Shown: positions 37,836-47,811, numbered from the stretch's first letter. The stretch is 64,000 nucleotides of DNA from Chryseobacterium sp. ISL-80 (GCA_018613055.1 JAGGQZ010000013.1:496001-560000); one strand, 5' to 3'. Numbers and translations: made by a program. The notes: generated by a model from the sequence alone, not told the origin.

Positions 37836-37894
37836 GTCTACTATACAAAAACAAGTGTATTTTTAGAAAAGACAAAGAGAGAGGGGAAGAGAAA

Positions 37895-39193
37895 ATGCAG
37901 GCAATCTCGGTAGGGCTTCTTGGATTGGGAACAGTAGGGTCGGGGGTAGTGAGAATCATTGAGAACCACCAGGATAAATTGATGCACCAGGTGGGTTGCC
38001 CGGTGAAGGTAAAGAAAATCCTCGTCCAGGATGTAGAAAAGGAAAGATCGGTAAAGGTGGACCCATCTCTCCTGACGATGGATCCAGCGGACATCATCGA
38101 GGATCCGGAAATTGAAGTAGTGATTGAAGTCATGGGCGGAATCGAGAATACCCGTGAACATATGCTGCAGGCACTGAGGAACAAAAAGAACGTAGTGACA
38201 GCAAACAAAGATTTGATGGCTGTCCACGGCTCAGAGCTGCTGACTGCAGCGAGTGAAAATGGCTGCGATCTATTTTATGAAGCGAGCGTGGCTGGAGGGA
38301 TCCCGATTTTACGCAGCCTCGTTGACGGACTTGCGTCTGACAGGATCACAAAGATGATGGGAATTGTGAATGGAACAACAAATTATATTTTAACGAAAAT
38401 GAGCCAGGAAGGACTTCCATATGACAGCGTGCTGAAAGAAGCGCAAGAGCTGGGATATGCCGAGGCGAATCCGGCATCGGATGTGGAAGGACTTGATGCA
38501 GCAAGGAAGATGGCGATCCTGGGTACACTTGGATTTTCGATGAAAATCGACCTTGATGATGTAAAAGTGAAAGGAATCACTTCAGTCACAGAGGAAGACC
38601 TGCAGTATGCCAGACAGCTTGGCTATACGATGAAATTGCTCGGAATCGCTGTCCGTGAAGGCGACAAAGTCGAGGTATGTGTAGAACCAGCGCTGTTGCC
38701 ATCGTCCCATCCGCTTTCGTCTGTCAATAATGAGTACAATGCGGTATATGTGTACGGTGAAGCGGTCGGGGAGACGATGTTCTACGGCCCGGGTGCCGGC
38801 AGTCTGCCAACCGCCACTGCTGTCGTTTCAGACCTTGTGGGCGTCATCAAGAATCTGCGCCTTGGTGTGAATGGCCGTTCCATGGTCACTCCTCAATACG
38901 AGAAACAGCTGAAGGACGATGGAGAAGTGAGCTCCAAGCATTTCCTCCGACTCCATGTCCACGATGAAGTTGGTGTCTTTTCAGAGGTCACCTCGCTGTT
39001 CGCCAGACATAATGCCAGTTTTGAAAAAATCCTCCAGATGCCTTTGAAGGAAAAAGGACTTGCGGAAATCGTGGTGGTTACCCATCGGGCTTCCCTCAAA
39101 GACTATCAAACTATCCTGATGGAGCTGCGTGACCTCAGGGTTGTGAAAGAAATCAAGAGCTCATACAGAGTTGAGGGGAGTGTCAAACAATGA
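37895..39193 (+). CDS. hom: Homoserine dehydrogenase
   Basis: A 432-residue enzyme that reduces aspartate semialdehyde to homoserine, the branch point to threonine and methionine. The NAD(P) motif is G10-L-G-T-V-G15; the catalytic domain contains [14 protein letters not shown] and [12 protein letters not shown]. The C-terminal ACT domain ([20 protein letters not shown]) is for feedback control by threonine. First gene of a three-gene operon; its stop overlaps thrC by four bases (ATGA). Confidence 0.97.
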   Translation: MQAISVGLLGLGTVGSGVVRIIENHQDKLMHQVGCPVKVKKILVQDVEKERSVKVDPSLLTMDPADIIEDPEIEVVIEVMGGIENTREHMLQALRNKKNVVTANKDLMAVHGSELLTAASENGCDLFYEASVAGGIPILRSLVDGLASDRITKMMGIVNGTTNYILTKMSQEGLPYDSVLKEAQELGYAEANPASDVEGLDAARKMAILGTLGFSMKIDLDDVKVKGITSVTEEDLQYARQLGYTMKLLGIAVREGDKVEVCVEPALLPSSHPLSSVNNEYNAVYVYGEAVGETMFYGPGAGSLPTATAVVSDLVGVIKNLRLGVNGRSMVTPQYEKQLKDDGEVSSKHFLRLHVHDEVGVFSEVTSLFARHNASFEKILQMPLKEKGLAEIVVVTHRASLKDYQTILMELRDLRVVKEIKSSYRVEGSVKQ

Positions 39194-40251
39194 GATGGCA
39201 GGGGCTGTTGAGTGAATATCGTGAATACCTGCCAGTCAATGGTCTGACTCCGATGCTGACCCTGCATGAAGGAAACACTCCGCTGATCCGGCTTGACCAG
39301 CTGTCAGAGGAGTGGGGCATAGATTTGCATGTAAAAGTGGAAGGAGCCAATCCGACGGGTTCATTCAAGGACCGCGGCATGGTGATGGCAGTCGCGAAAG
39401 CCAAGGAGGAAGGCAGTGATACGGTCATCTGTGCTTCCACAGGCAATACCTCGGCTTCCGCAGCTGCATATGCGGCGAGAGCAGGAATGCGGTGCATCAT
39501 CGTCATTCCCGAAGGAAAAATCGCGATGGGCAAACTGGCACAGGCAGTGATGTATGGCGCCAGCATCGTGTCAATCGAAGGGAATTTTGACGAGGCATTG
39601 AAAATGGTCAGGGCCATCAGCGAAAATGAACCGGTCACGCTCGTGAATTCGGTCAATCCATATCGACTCGAAGGCCAAAAAACGGCTGCCTTCGAAATCT
39701 GTGACCAGCTGGGCGGAGCACCAGATATTCTGGCGATTCCGGTGGGGAATGCGGGGAATATCAGTGCTTACTGGAAAGGGTTCAAAGAATACGATGCCAG
39801 CAGGGTGACAGGTTTGCCGAGGATGTTCGGTTTCGAGGCAGAAGGAGCGGCAGCAATCGTGCAGGGTAAACCGATTGAGCAGCCAGAAACCATCGCTACA
39901 GCCATTCGAATTGGCAATCCTGCCAGCTGGAATCTGGCTGTTGCTGCCAGGGATGAATCAGAAGGAACAATCGACTTCGTTACCGATGAAGAAATTTTGC
40001 AGGCCTATAGCCGACTGGCCTCCACAGAAGGGATTTTTGCTGAGCCTGGTTCATGTGCCTCATTGGCAGGGATCCACAAGCTTCTGAAACAGGGAGAAAT
40101 TCCTCGAGGTTCCCGGATTGTTGCTGTACTGACCGGAAATGGCTTGAAGGACCCTTCTACTGCCATCGATATCAGTTCCATCTCACCCGTATTGCTTCCG
40201 AATGATGAGAGAATCGTCAGCGAGCATATCAGGGGAGTGGTCAGACAATGA
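39190..40251 (+). CDS. thrC: Threonine synthase
   Basis: A 353-residue PLP enzyme that converts O-phosphohomoserine to threonine. The PLP lysine is K60 in GSFKDRGM; the phosphate-binding part is [20 protein letters not shown] and a further motif is [17 protein letters not shown]. It overlaps hom (ATGA) and thrB (ATGA), so the three genes are translationally coupled. Confidence 0.97.
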   Translation: MRWQGLLSEYREYLPVNGLTPMLTLHEGNTPLIRLDQLSEEWGIDLHVKVEGANPTGSFKDRGMVMAVAKAKEEGSDTVICASTGNTSASAAAYAARAGMRCIIVIPEGKIAMGKLAQAVMYGASIVSIEGNFDEALKMVRAISENEPVTLVNSVNPYRLEGQKTAAFEICDQLGGAPDILAIPVGNAGNISAYWKGFKEYDASRVTGLPRMFGFEAEGAAAIVQGKPIEQPETIATAIRIGNPASWNLAVAARDESEGTIDFVTDEEILQAYSRLASTEGIFAEPGSCASLAGIHKLLKQGEIPRGSRIVAVLTGNGLKDPSTAIDISSISPVLLPNDERIVSEHIRGVVRQ

Positions 40252-41201
40252 ATGGACTGGAGGAACCGCATGCTGCAGGGATTCCGGCAAGACAAGTTTT
40301 TGCGGTAAAAGTCCCGGCCAGCTCAGCGAACCTTGGCCCTGGCTTTGATTCTCTTGCGGTCGCATTGGATCTATACCTCGAGCTCGAGGCTGAGCGAAGC
40401 GATCTGTGGAAGGTGGAGTTCCTCTCTTCATCTCTAACGGATTTTCCGCGTGATGAAGAGAATTATATTTGCCAGGTCGCACTTAAAACCGCTTTAATGT
40501 ACAAGCAGAAAATGCCGCCGCTCTCCATGTCTGTCAAAAGTGACATTCCGCTGGCAAGAGGGCTTGGATCCAGCGCTGCGGCGATTGTTGCCGGAGTGGA
40601 GCTGGCCAATGAATTTTGCGGTTTAGAATTGTCACCGCGTGAAAAATTACAGGTCGCTGCCAGGTTTGAAGGCCATCCGGATAATGCCGGAGCGAGCCTT
40701 TTCGGCGGAGTAGTGGTGGGCAGCCAAATAGGAGATGAAGTGGATCTGACAGTACTGGACCAGATTCAGTTCGACCCGATTCTGGTTGTCCCCAGGGAGG
40801 AATTGTTGACCGAAATTTCGCGTGATGTTCTGCCTTCAGCCATGGGCTTCCAGAGCAGTGTCCAGGCTAGTGCTGTTGCCAATCAGCTGCTTGCCGCTTT
40901 GATAACACAGAACTGGCCGCTAGCAGGCAGGATGATGGCAGCCGACCTGTTCCATCAGCCATACCGGAAAGAACTTGTGCCGTTTTTTGATGATGTACAG
41001 GAAAAAGCCATCCAGTCAGGCGCATTCGGCGTGGCACTGAGCGGGGCTGGCCCTTCAATATTGTGTCTGGCGGAACCTGGTCAAGGGGAGGAAGTCACGG
41101 AAAAAATGAAGCAGTGTGTCGATGGAATGGGAATTTTGAATCTGAAAATCGACCGGACAGGGTGCAGCTCCAGCATGAAAAAAAGCGGTTTTGCCATTTA
41201 A
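40248..41201 (+). CDS. thrB: Homoserine kinase
   Basis: A 317-residue GHMP kinase that phosphorylates homoserine. Motifs are [19 protein letters not shown], the ATP loop [16 protein letters not shown] and the third motif [14 protein letters not shown]. The protein starts with about 15 extra residues ([11 protein letters not shown]) before the conserved core; the ATGA overlap with thrC supports this start. The stop codon lies inside the terminator hairpin. Confidence 0.96.
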   Translation: MNGLEEPHAAGIPARQVFAVKVPASSANLGPGFDSLAVALDLYLELEAERSDLWKVEFLSSSLTDFPRDEENYICQVALKTALMYKQKMPPLSMSVKSDIPLARGLGSSAAAIVAGVELANEFCGLELSPREKLQVAARFEGHPDNAGASLFGGVVVGSQIGDEVDLTVLDQIQFDPILVVPREELLTEISRDVLPSAMGFQSSVQASAVANQLLAALITQNWPLAGRMMAADLFHQPYRKELVPFFDDVQEKAIQSGAFGVALSGAGPSILCLAEPGQGEEVTEKMKQCVDGMGILNLKIDRTGCSSSMKKSGFAI

Positions 41202-41222
41202 GGCAAAACCGCTTTATTATTG
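41182..41222. terminator. Terminator overlapping the end of thrB, facing yutI
   Basis: AAAGCGGTTTTGCC (41182-41195) pairs perfectly with GGCAAAACCGCTTT (41202-41215). The left arm encodes the last thrB codons and the stop lies in the loop. T/A-rich tracts on both sides allow use from both strands. Confidence 0.82.
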
Positions 41223-41227
41223 GTTAA

Positions 41228-41464
41228 TTAGAATACCTGTTCAACCTCAACAACGCCAGGTACTTCCTCTAAAAGGGCGCGTTCGATTCCAGCCTTAAGC
41301 GTGATTGTGGAGCTCGGGCAGCTTCCGCATGCACCCAGCAGGCGAAGTTTAACAATGCCATCTTCAACATCCACTAGTTCGCAGTCTCCACCATCGCGAA
41401 GAAGGAATGGACGCAATTTATCTAATACTTCCTGTACTTGCTCAAACATTTGCTGTTCAGTCAT
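41228..41464 (-). CDS. yutI: NifU-type Fe-S carrier protein (Nfu) YutI
   Basis: A 78-residue stand-alone NifU C-terminal domain. The cluster-binding motif is C46-G-S-C49 in [12 protein letters not shown]. Such Nfu proteins receive Fe-S clusters and deliver them to enzymes, for example lipoyl synthase and aconitase. Start ATG follows AAAGGAG. It works in the same pathway as the suf genes and SufA in this window. Confidence 0.93.
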   Translation of the reverse strand: MTEQQMFEQVQEVLDKLRPFLLRDGGDCELVDVEDGIVKLRLLGACGSCPSSTITLKAGIERALLEEVPGVVEVEQVF

Positions 41465-41616
41465 GCAAATCGACTCCTTTCATAATACTTATTATAATCT
41501 CATCAGCCGGAAAAATCTATCCAATTGAATGAAAAACCTCAGAACAACAGTTTTTTCCTTATGCATCCCTTTCATCGTATAGTAAAATAAAAGAAAATAA
41601 CAGGGGGTAATTGATA

Positions 41617-41943
41617 ATGGAACGCAAAGAAGTAGAAATTGTCGTGTACGGCGCAGAAGTATTATGCCCAAGCTGTGTCAACCTGCCATCCTCAAAAGAA
41701 ACATACGAATGGCTCGAAGCCGCGATCGGCCGCAAATATGCAGACCAGCCTTTTAAGATTACATATGTCGATATCTACAACCCTCCAGCAGAAGCAGACA
41801 AAAAGGAATTCGCCGAAAAAGTCATCGAAGAAGACATGTTTTATCCCGTCGTCCTGCTCGAAGGCAAGATTGTCGGCGAAGGAAACCCAAAATTGAAGAC
41901 GATTTACGCAGAATTAGAGAAATATGGGTATGTACCGGCTTAA
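41617..41943 (+). CDS. yuzD: YuzD family protein (DUF1462), thioredoxin-like
   Basis: A 108-residue protein with a thioredoxin-like fold. The N-terminal strand is followed by C17-P-S-C20, then YVDIYNPPAEADKKEFAE and a YPVVLLEGKIVGEG strand-turn with the cis-Pro site. No reaction is established for the family. ATG 41617 is chosen over TTG 41611 because AGGGGG lies nine bases upstream. It is divergent from the Fe-S carrier yutI. Confidence 0.87.
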   Translation: MERKEVEIVVYGAEVLCPSCVNLPSSKETYEWLEAAIGRKYADQPFKITYVDIYNPPAEADKKEFAEKVIEEDMFYPVVLLEGKIVGEGNPKLKTIYAELEKYGYVPA

Positions 41944-41950
41944 AATGATG

Positions 41951-41982
41951 GAAAGCATTCCAAAATGGGGTGCTTTTTCTAT
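41951..41982 (+). terminator. Intrinsic terminator of yuzD
   Basis: AAAGCATTCCA pairs with TGGGGTGCTTT (two G-T pairs) across three bases, then TTTCT. Confidence 0.7.
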
Positions 41983-42118
41983 ATTTGGCGAAGCATTTGA
42001 ATGAAACCATATGGGGGGAATTATTTATTTGGCGGAGTTCACAACTTTATTGGCGATTTTTATATTTTATTGGCGAAAATGACCTGTTTATTGGCGAAAA
42101 TCTGATTATATTGGCGAA
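41983..42118. repeat. 20-21-bp-period short repeat array (TTGGCGA core)
   Basis: TTGGCG occurs at 41985, 42029, 42050, 42070, 42091 and 42111. The last five are 20 or 21 bases apart, the first is 44 bases earlier. The fuller core is TTATTGGCGAAAA. It lies between convergent yuzD and yutJ, outside both terminators. Confidence 0.82.
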
Positions 42119-42150
42119 CTGGAAATTTCCTCTGATTTTTACCAGTTTTG

Positions 42151-42181
42151 AAAATAAAAAACCGGGCACCCTCGCCCGGTT
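42151..42181 (-). terminator. Intrinsic terminator of yutJ
   Basis: On the minus strand AACCGGGC/GCCCGGTT with a six-base loop is followed by TTTTTATTTT. Confidence 0.87.
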
Positions 42182-42191
42182 CACAAATACA

Positions 42192-43259
42192 TCACCCATT
42201 ATGATACTTATACATCCACAGAATACCTGACTTAAGCAATCGTGCGACGCGGCCAGTAATCGGACGTTCGGCAACCAGACCGAAACCGTGCTTTTTGCCA
42301 AGCGAACCGATGACGCCTTTCAGCTTGATCGGCGGGAAGGATTCAGGTGGTTCTTCACCTTTCCAGCGTTTTTGCAGCACCTGGACGATTTGCTCCGCCT
42401 GGCCTTCTGCAAGCTGGGCGCTTGGTGCGTGCGGCAGGCTCGCGCAATCACCGACTACATAGACATTTTCATGGCCAGGCAAATTGTGCTGTGGAGTCAC
42501 CGCGGCCCGGCCCATGCTGTCTTTTTCGACATCCATTTCACGGACAAGTCGGTTTGCCTGAATTCCAGCAGTCCAGACAATCGCGTCGCATACAATCGGC
42601 TCATCGTGATTATAAAGGACGTTTTTCTGTACTTCCGTAATATTGGCATTGTTGATGATTTCGACATTATGGTTGTCAAACCAATTTTCCACATAGGTGC
42701 TCAGGCGCTCGGAGAATGCGGACAGAATATGGTTTCCGCGGTCGAAAAGCTTGATTTTCAAGTCTTTGCGGCTTTCTGCCAATTCACTCGCAAGCTCGAC
42801 GCCGCTCAATCCTGCACCGACAATCGCCACACTTGATCCGGCTGGCAGATTATTCAGTGCCTGATAAGTAGCACGTGATTTTTCAATCGATTGGATACTG
42901 TACGTGAACTCATCAGCTCCGGGAACATTGTGGTACTTATCTTCACAGCCTAGGCCGATGATCAGGTCATCGTATTCCACAGCGTCATTGTCCTGCAGTT
43001 CAACCTTATTTTCCTCCAGGTTGATGGCCGTAACTTCCGCATATTTTACCTGAAGGCGGGGGTGTTCAGGAAATGACACTCGGATATGCTGATCGGAAAT
43101 CGTGCCTGCAGCCAGGGCATAGTATTCAGTTTTCAAGCAGTGGTAAGGAACGCGGTCAATCAATGTAATGGATACATCTTCCGGCAGATCATTCGGCAGT
43201 AATTTATGGAGGACACGCATGCCGCCATAGCCGCCGCCAAGAATAACGAGATTTCTCAT
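42192..43259 (-). CDS. yutJ: NAD(P)H dehydrogenase-like flavoprotein YutJ
   Basis: A 355-residue FAD/NAD(P)-binding oxidoreductase of the type II NADH dehydrogenase family. The FAD motif is ILGGGYGGMR at the N-terminus, the NAD(P) motif is VAIVGAGLSGVELASELA, and the second FAD motif is NVYVVGDCASLPH. Type II enzymes move electrons to quinones at the membrane; the electron acceptor of YutJ is not established. ATG follows GGGGAAATTCAC. It is one of two such proteins here (see yumB). Confidence 0.88.
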   Translation of the reverse strand: MRNLVILGGGYGGMRVLHKLLPNDLPEDVSITLIDRVPYHCLKTEYYALAAGTISDQHIRVSFPEHPRLQVKYAEVTAINLEENKVELQDNDAVEYDDLIIGLGCEDKYHNVPGADEFTYSIQSIEKSRATYQALNNLPAGSSVAIVGAGLSGVELASELAESRKDLKIKLFDRGNHILSAFSERLSTYVENWFDNHNVEIINNANITEVQKNVLYNHDEPIVCDAIVWTAGIQANRLVREMDVEKDSMGRAAVTPQHNLPGHENVYVVGDCASLPHAPSAQLAEGQAEQIVQVLQKRWKGEEPPESFPPIKLKGVIGSLGKKHGFGLVAERPITGRVARLLKSGILWMYKYHNG

Positions 43260-43509
43260 GTGAATTTCCCCTTTTTAACTCATCACAGACAGTCAATGAT
43301 GGAGGTTTTTTATGCTCGTTCTTGCAATCGGTAAACGGATACATTATTCGAAATTATTCTACAATATTTTTTCTGATTCGATTTAATCCATAAAAAGTAT
43401 AACGAAATTGTGACAAAATAACAACAATTTTATAGATGTAGCAAGCCGGGGAAATTGACGATTTTCCTGAAAAAGGTTACGATTAAAAATTAGTAGAGAG
43501 GTGAAACAA

Positions 43510-43749
43510 ATGATTAAGCCGATCATTGAATTTTGTATCAGCAATCTTGCGAGCGGTTCTCAGGCAGCCAGGGCAGAGCTCGAACGGGACCCTGATCTTG
43601 ACGTCATTGAATATGGCTGTCTTGGTTACTGTGGAAAATGCGCCATGTCTATGTTTGCGCTTGTTAACGGTGATCCGGTAGTCGGTGACACTCCAGAAGA
43701 GCTGGTTGAAAACGTTTATAAATACCTGGATGAAAATCCGATGTTTTAA
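43510..43749 (+). CDS. yuzB: YuzB family protein (DUF1450)
   Basis: A 79-residue Cys-containing protein. The motif [21 protein letters not shown], preceded by FCISNLA, gives four cysteines that could bind a metal or cluster, as in thin 2Fe-2S ferredoxin-like families; this is inference. GTG 43501 opens the frame; ATG 43510 follows AGAGAGG eight bases upstream. It is divergent from yutJ. Confidence 0.85.
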   Translation: MIKPIIEFCISNLASGSQAARAELERDPDLDVIEYGCLGYCGKCAMSMFALVNGDPVVGDTPEELVENVYKYLDENPMF

Positions 43750-43754
43750 TATAG

Positions 43755-43796
43755 AAAAAAGCTGGCATGGAATCGTTCCATTCGCCAGCTTTTTTC
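43755..43796 (+). terminator. Intrinsic terminator of yuzB
   Basis: AAAAAAGCTGGC with inner ATGGAA pairs with TTCCAT and GCCAGCTTTTTT, giving a long interrupted stem with a T tract. Confidence 0.87.
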
Positions 43797-43845
43797 ATGA
43801 TTCAGAGAAAGTTAGTTTCCGAAACGGCTTGTTTTTTAGAGAGAT

Positions 43846-44541
43846 TCAGTTTCCGGAAACAGCTTGTGTTTCCCGCATCTCCTGCCAGCGATCCTTTGCG
43901 AGCTGGATGATTTGCGGTTCGACAGATTGTCTCTGTTTTTCTATTACCTTCGAGAAAAAGCGGACGGCGTCCTGCGTTTGGCCGATTCTTCGTGACAGCT
44001 CTCCGATCAGGTACATAAGGCGCAATTCTGAAACCTGGGTGCCTTTATAGTCGCCAGTGCTGTAAGACTCGGTATATTCCTTCAGGGCGAGCTTCAGAAA
44101 ACGCATTTCCTGTTCATCGTTTTCGGTTGAGCGATACAGCCAGGCAAGCCTTATGTACAGGCCGGCCGAAACAATATGTTTCTCTTTCTTCAGTGTCGAA
44201 CTGTAGGCTGTAAGCTTGAAAGTATTCATTGCCTCCTGGATCGTCCGTTCACCTCCATAGTGATGCGGAGCCCACTGATTGCAGATTTTATCCTGGATGA
44301 CTTGCTTGGCGCCCGGCGGAAAATAGGTACTGAACTCATCGGTAAAAGAATAGCCGCAGTCAGGACAGACATTGGTATAGTAAAGATTGGGATTTTCAAA
44401 ACCATCGGCATACTGAGGGGCAAAGTCAGAATCAAAGCTGAGGACTTTCACAAAACGGGAGCGAACCTTCTTGGTCGTAAAAGAATTCTCGCACATGGCG
44501 CATGTGTATTTTTTATCATAAAGAGGTACTAGTTGAGCCAT
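43846..44541 (-). CDS. DUF2225 family protein
   Basis: A 231-residue protein. The N-terminus carries two zinc-ribbon-type pairs, C14-A-M-C17 and NVCPDCGYSF, followed by a helical region with TPR-like character (AGLYIRLAWLYRSTENDEQEMRFLKLALKEY, ELRLMYLIGELSRRIGQTQDAVRFF). This is the DUF2225 pattern; function unknown. ATG 44541 is six bases after AGGTG; GTG 44550 is an alternative. Its 3' end includes one copy of a short GTTTCCG repeat. Confidence 0.85.
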   Translation of the reverse strand: MAQLVPLYDKKYTCAMCENSFTTKKVRSRFVKVLSFDSDFAPQYADGFENPNLYYTNVCPDCGYSFTDEFSTYFPPGAKQVIQDKICNQWAPHHYGGERTIQEAMNTFKLTAYSSTLKKEKHIVSAGLYIRLAWLYRSTENDEQEMRFLKLALKEYTESYSTGDYKGTQVSELRLMYLIGELSRRIGQTQDAVRFFSKVIEKQRQSVEPQIIQLAKDRWQEMRETQAVSGN

Positions 44542-44656
44542 CTTTGTCACCTGCCGAATCTCCTATAAATTTTTAAAAAGTAATTAGGTCTATTATACCA
44601 AGTTTTTTGGCTGCTGGAGGAAAAACTTGAAGAATATTCTTTTTCAGCTTGATTGG

Positions 44657-44685
44657 TTGAGGATTGGAAAAATGCTGTATATACT
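44657..44685 (+). promoter_or_regulatory. Predicted promoter of sufA/yutM
   Basis: TTGAGG at 44657-44662, a 17-base spacer and TATACT at 44680-44685, 32 bases before the start codon. Confidence 0.6.
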
Positions 44686-44716
44686 ATAAGAAAGGGAACA
44701 AGGAGGTTTTAATAAA

Positions 44717-45079
44717 ATGGAAAACATTGTAATTATCACTAAAGAAGCTGCATTGCAGATTAAAGATATGATGAAGCAAAATGAAACGGAAGACGCTTTC
44801 CTGCGTGTTTCTGTAAAAGGCGGCGGCTGCAGCGGCCTGTCTTACGGAATGGGTTTCGCGCATGAAGTCGAAGAAGGTGACAACCAGCTCGAGCAGCACG
44901 GTATCAAGATCCTTGTCGATAAGGACAGCGCTCCAGTGCTGAATGGCACAACCATCAGCTATAAGCAGTCTTTAATGGGCGGCGGCTTCACAATCGACAA
45001 CCCGAACGCGATCGCATCATGCGGCTGTGGTTCCAGTTTCAAAACGGCAACTCGTGAGGGCACACCTGAAGAATGCTAA
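44717..45079 (+). CDS. sufA: A-type Fe-S carrier SufA (YutM)
   Basis: A 120-residue HesB/IscA-type protein. The three cluster-binding cysteines are C38 (GGGCSGL), C102 and C104 (SCGCGSS). It carries Fe-S clusters from the Suf scaffold to target enzymes. It is not in the suf operon but 27 kb away, as in B. subtilis. ATG follows AAGGAGG. Confidence 0.93.
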   Translation: MENIVIITKEAALQIKDMMKQNETEDAFLRVSVKGGGCSGLSYGMGFAHEVEEGDNQLEQHGIKILVDKDSAPVLNGTTISYKQSLMGGGFTIDNPNAIASCGCGSSFKTATREGTPEEC

Positions 45080-45081
45080 AC

Positions 45082-45112
45082 AAAAAGCAAGGTCCGCGGA
45101 CCTTGCTTTTTT
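45082..45112 (+). terminator. Intrinsic terminator of sufA
   Basis: A 30-base perfect palindrome (left half AAAAAGCAAGGTCCG), ending in six T. It could also stop minus-strand transcripts. Confidence 0.87.
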
Positions 45113-45118
45113 AGCTTT

Positions 45119-45172
45119 CAAGTGTCTGGTCCAGCAGTGGTTGAAGCTGGACAGGCGCTTGCGCATTTCAAT
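45119..45172. repeat. Worn copy of the structured intergenic repeat
   Basis: GTGTCTGGTCCAGC and CAGGCGCTTGCGC resemble the two ends of the element at 35357-35480, with most of the middle missing. GTCCAGC pairs with GCTGGAC. It lies between convergent sufA and yumC. Confidence 0.6.
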
Positions 45173-45174
45173 TC

Positions 45175-46170
45175 TTATTTAAACATGGATGAACTATGAA
45201 GCGGCTGAGTCTTCGCTTTTGGATCCATATAGGATTTCGCGTTGTTGACAGCTGTAGGTGCTTCACCGAATCCTGTTGCAATTAGTTTGACTTTTCCATC
45301 GTATGTGCAGATATCACCGGCAGCGTAAACGCCTGGGATATTTGTCTCCATTTTAGAGTTGACAACGATGGCATTCTTTTCGATTTCAAGGCCCCATTCC
45401 TTGATTGGTCCTAGAGATGAAACGAAACCGAAGTTGCAGATGACTGCGTCAACGTCAACAGCTACTGTCTCTTCACTGTTTGCGTCCTTAAGGACAAGCT
45501 GGCTGATTTTTTCTCCATCACCTATCAGTTCAGATGGAACGTAAGGTGTTTTGATATCAACCTTTGAATTTTGCAGGTTTTCAACACTGTGCTCGTGGGC
45601 GCGGAACTTATCGCGTCTGTGGACGATGGTTACCTGCTCAGCGATTGGCTCGAGCATCAATGCCCAGTCAACAGCAGAGTCCCCGCCGCCGAGAACTGCG
45701 ACCTTCTGGCCAGCGAACTGGTTCAAGTCGTCAATGAAATAGTGCAGGTTCTTGCCTTCGTATTGGGCAGCGCTTTCAAGTTCAAGTCTGCGTGGCTGGA
45801 ACGCACCGTTTCCGGCAGTGATGATGACTGTTTTCGTATAATGAACTTCTTTATCAGTAGTCAGCTTGATATTTCCGTCTTCCAGCTTCTCAAGCTTTTC
45901 AACAGACTGTTCAAGAGCAGTCGCAGGCTCGAATTTCGCCATTTGCTCTTTCAGGTTGTTGATCAACTCCTGGGCGCGGACTTTTGGAAAGCCGGCAACA
46001 TCATATATGTACTTTTCTGGATAAAGTGCAGATAATTGCCCGCCTAGCTGTGGCAAACTTTCAATAATCTTAACAGATGCTTGTCTCATTCCGCCGTAGA
46101 AAGCAGTGAACAGACCAGCAGGACCCCCGCCGATTATCGTGATGTCATAAACTTTTTGATCTTCTTTCAC
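45175..46170 (-). CDS. yumC: Ferredoxin--NADP(+) reductase YumC
   Basis: A 331-residue thioredoxin-reductase-like FNR that passes electrons between NADPH and ferredoxin or flavodoxin. The FAD motif is GGGPAG (14-19) and the NADP motif is [15 protein letters not shown]. It lacks the CxxC of thioredoxin reductase, which fits the FNR subgroup; the C-terminal extension ([18 protein letters not shown]) is also typical. Start is GTG with GGGGG seven bases upstream. Confidence 0.95.
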   Translation of the reverse strand: MKEDQKVYDITIIGGGPAGLFTAFYGGMRQASVKIIESLPQLGGQLSALYPEKYIYDVAGFPKVRAQELINNLKEQMAKFEPATALEQSVEKLEKLEDGNIKLTTDKEVHYTKTVIITAGNGAFQPRRLELESAAQYEGKNLHYFIDDLNQFAGQKVAVLGGGDSAVDWALMLEPIAEQVTIVHRRDKFRAHEHSVENLQNSKVDIKTPYVPSELIGDGEKISQLVLKDANSEETVAVDVDAVICNFGFVSSLGPIKEWGLEIEKNAIVVNSKMETNIPGVYAAGDICTYDGKVKLIATGFGEAPTAVNNAKSYMDPKAKTQPLHSSSMFK

Positions 46171-46448
46171 TCCATATCCCCCTCACTATGTAGTAAAATT
46201 GCTCCAATTGTTATAATACCATAAATTGAAAAAATAAACTCCTAATCATAATAGAAGAATGCTTGTGGAACAATATATTTCATAGAAAATTCCCTTTACA
46301 AAACGGGAAAATAGTGAAATCATCCTATTTTCTGAATATTTCCAAGTTGAATGAATCGCTTGAAAATGCGGCGCAAAAAGAATAAGATGGATTGTAGGCA
46401 ATAATGTTAAGATTTTGTGACATTTTCAGGACATTTTTTTGAACATTT

Positions 46449-46466
46449 TAGTGAATAATATCACAA
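46449..46466. promoter_or_regulatory. Candidate Rex operator upstream of yumB
   Basis: TAGTGAATAATATCACAA matches the Rex consensus TTGTGA-N6-TCACAA with one mismatch. A further half site TTGTGA lies at 46415. Rex senses the NADH/NAD+ ratio and controls ndh in B. subtilis. The rest of the 370-base gap shows no other feature. Confidence 0.5.
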
Positions 46467-46544
46467 ACTTATCCGGGAATGATGGCGTCAAAGAGAGATA
46501 AGCCAGTCGACCAAAAATATTTTAAAAAGGTGGAAGTGATCACT

Positions 46545-47762
46545 TTGAGAAAGCCAAAGATCGTAATTTTAGGAGCAGGATACGGGGGATTAATGACAGC
46601 TACCCGTTTACAAAAAGCTGTTGGAGTAAACGAGGCTGACATTGTCCTTGTCAACAAAAATGATTACCACTATGAAACTACATGGCTGCATGAAGCATCT
46701 GCAGGAACTTTGCATCATGACAGAGTCCGCTATGATGTTCGTGATGTAATCGATCGCCATAAGGTTGAATTCGTCCAGGGGTCTGTTGAAGAGATCAAGA
46801 TGGATGAGAAGCGTGTAATCCTTGAGAACGGTGACATCGTATATGATTATCTGGTCATCGCCCTGGGTGCTGAACCTGAAACTTTCGGTATTAAAGGCTT
46901 GAAAGAGTATGCTTTCTCTATCGTCAATGTCAACTCAGCCAGACAGATCCGTGAGCATATCGAATATCAATTCGCAACATATAATACTGAAGCCGAGAGG
47001 AAAGATGAGCGCCTGACAATCGTTGTTGGCGGTGCAGGCTTCACAGGAATCGAGTTCCTTGGTGAACTGACAAACCGAGTTCCTGAACTTTGCCGTGAAT
47101 ATGATGTAGATTACCATAAAGTAAAAATTGTATGTGTTGAAGCTGCGCCAATGGTTCTTCCTGGTTTCGACCCTGAGCTTGTCAACTATGCAGTTGCTAC
47201 GCTTGAGAAAAAAGGTGTGGAATTCCGCATCGGCACAGCAATCAAGGAAGCGACTCCTGAAGGTATCATCGTCGCAAAAGGTGAGGATGAAGTCGAAGAA
47301 ATCAAAGCTGGCACAGTGGTCTGGGCAGCAGGTGTACGCGGCAACTCCGTCATCGAAAGATCGGGCATTGAAGCAATGCGTGGCCGTGTGAAAGTCCAGC
47401 CGGACCTTCGCCTGCCAGGATCAGATGATGTATTCATCGTGGGTGACTGCTCATTGATCATCAATGAAGAAATCAATCGTCCATTTCCTCCGACTGCACA
47501 AATTGCAATGCAGCAGGGTGAAGTTTGCGCTAGGAATCTTGCGGCGCTTGTCCGCGGCAAATCCGAGCTCGAAACCTTCACTCCAGATATCAAAGGAACA
47601 GTATGTTCACTTGGTGAAGATGACGCAATCGGCGTAGCATTCGGCAAGAAAATGGTCGGCACGAAAGCTTCCTTCATGAAAAAGATGATCGACAACCGTG
47701 CGCTTTATATGATTGGCGGACCTTCAATGGTTCTTAAAAAAGGCAAATTCAACATTCTATAA
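46545..47762 (+). CDS. yumB: Type II NADH dehydrogenase-like protein YumB
   Basis: A 405-residue NDH-2 family flavoprotein that oxidises NADH, probably feeding quinones. The FAD motif is [16 protein letters not shown], the NADH motif is [17 protein letters not shown], and the second FAD motif is [12 protein letters not shown]. The frame opens at 46479. TTG 46545 gives the family start ([15 protein letters not shown]) and the usual length, with AAGGTGG 11 bases upstream; GTG 46536 is an alternative. A possible Rex operator lies in front. Confidence 0.9.
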   Translation: MRKPKIVILGAGYGGLMTATRLQKAVGVNEADIVLVNKNDYHYETTWLHEASAGTLHHDRVRYDVRDVIDRHKVEFVQGSVEEIKMDEKRVILENGDIVYDYLVIALGAEPETFGIKGLKEYAFSIVNVNSARQIREHIEYQFATYNTEAERKDERLTIVVGGAGFTGIEFLGELTNRVPELCREYDVDYHKVKIVCVEAAPMVLPGFDPELVNYAVATLEKKGVEFRIGTAIKEATPEGIIVAKGEDEVEEIKAGTVVWAAGVRGNSVIERSGIEAMRGRVKVQPDLRLPGSDDVFIVGDCSLIINEEINRPFPPTAQIAMQQGEVCARNLAALVRGKSELETFTPDIKGTVCSLGEDDAIGVAFGKKMVGTKASFMKKMIDNRALYMIGGPSMVLKKGKFNIL

Positions 47763-47774
47763 TAGATATACTGA

Positions 47775-47811
47775 AACAGGCTCTTTACGGGGCCTGTTTT
47801 TATTTTTGTCC
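47775..47811 (+). terminator. Intrinsic terminator of yumB
   Basis: AACAGGC pairs with GCCTGTT across a ten-base loop, then TTTATTTTT. Confidence 0.8.

Noticed and set aside
37750-37890. T-box or riboswitch before hom
   Set aside because: The leader after the promoter is only about 55 bases and holds no T-box or aptamer motif.
42288-42836. 182-residue plus-strand ORF opposite yutJ
   Set aside because: Antisense shadow of yutJ, whose FAD and NAD motifs are clear.
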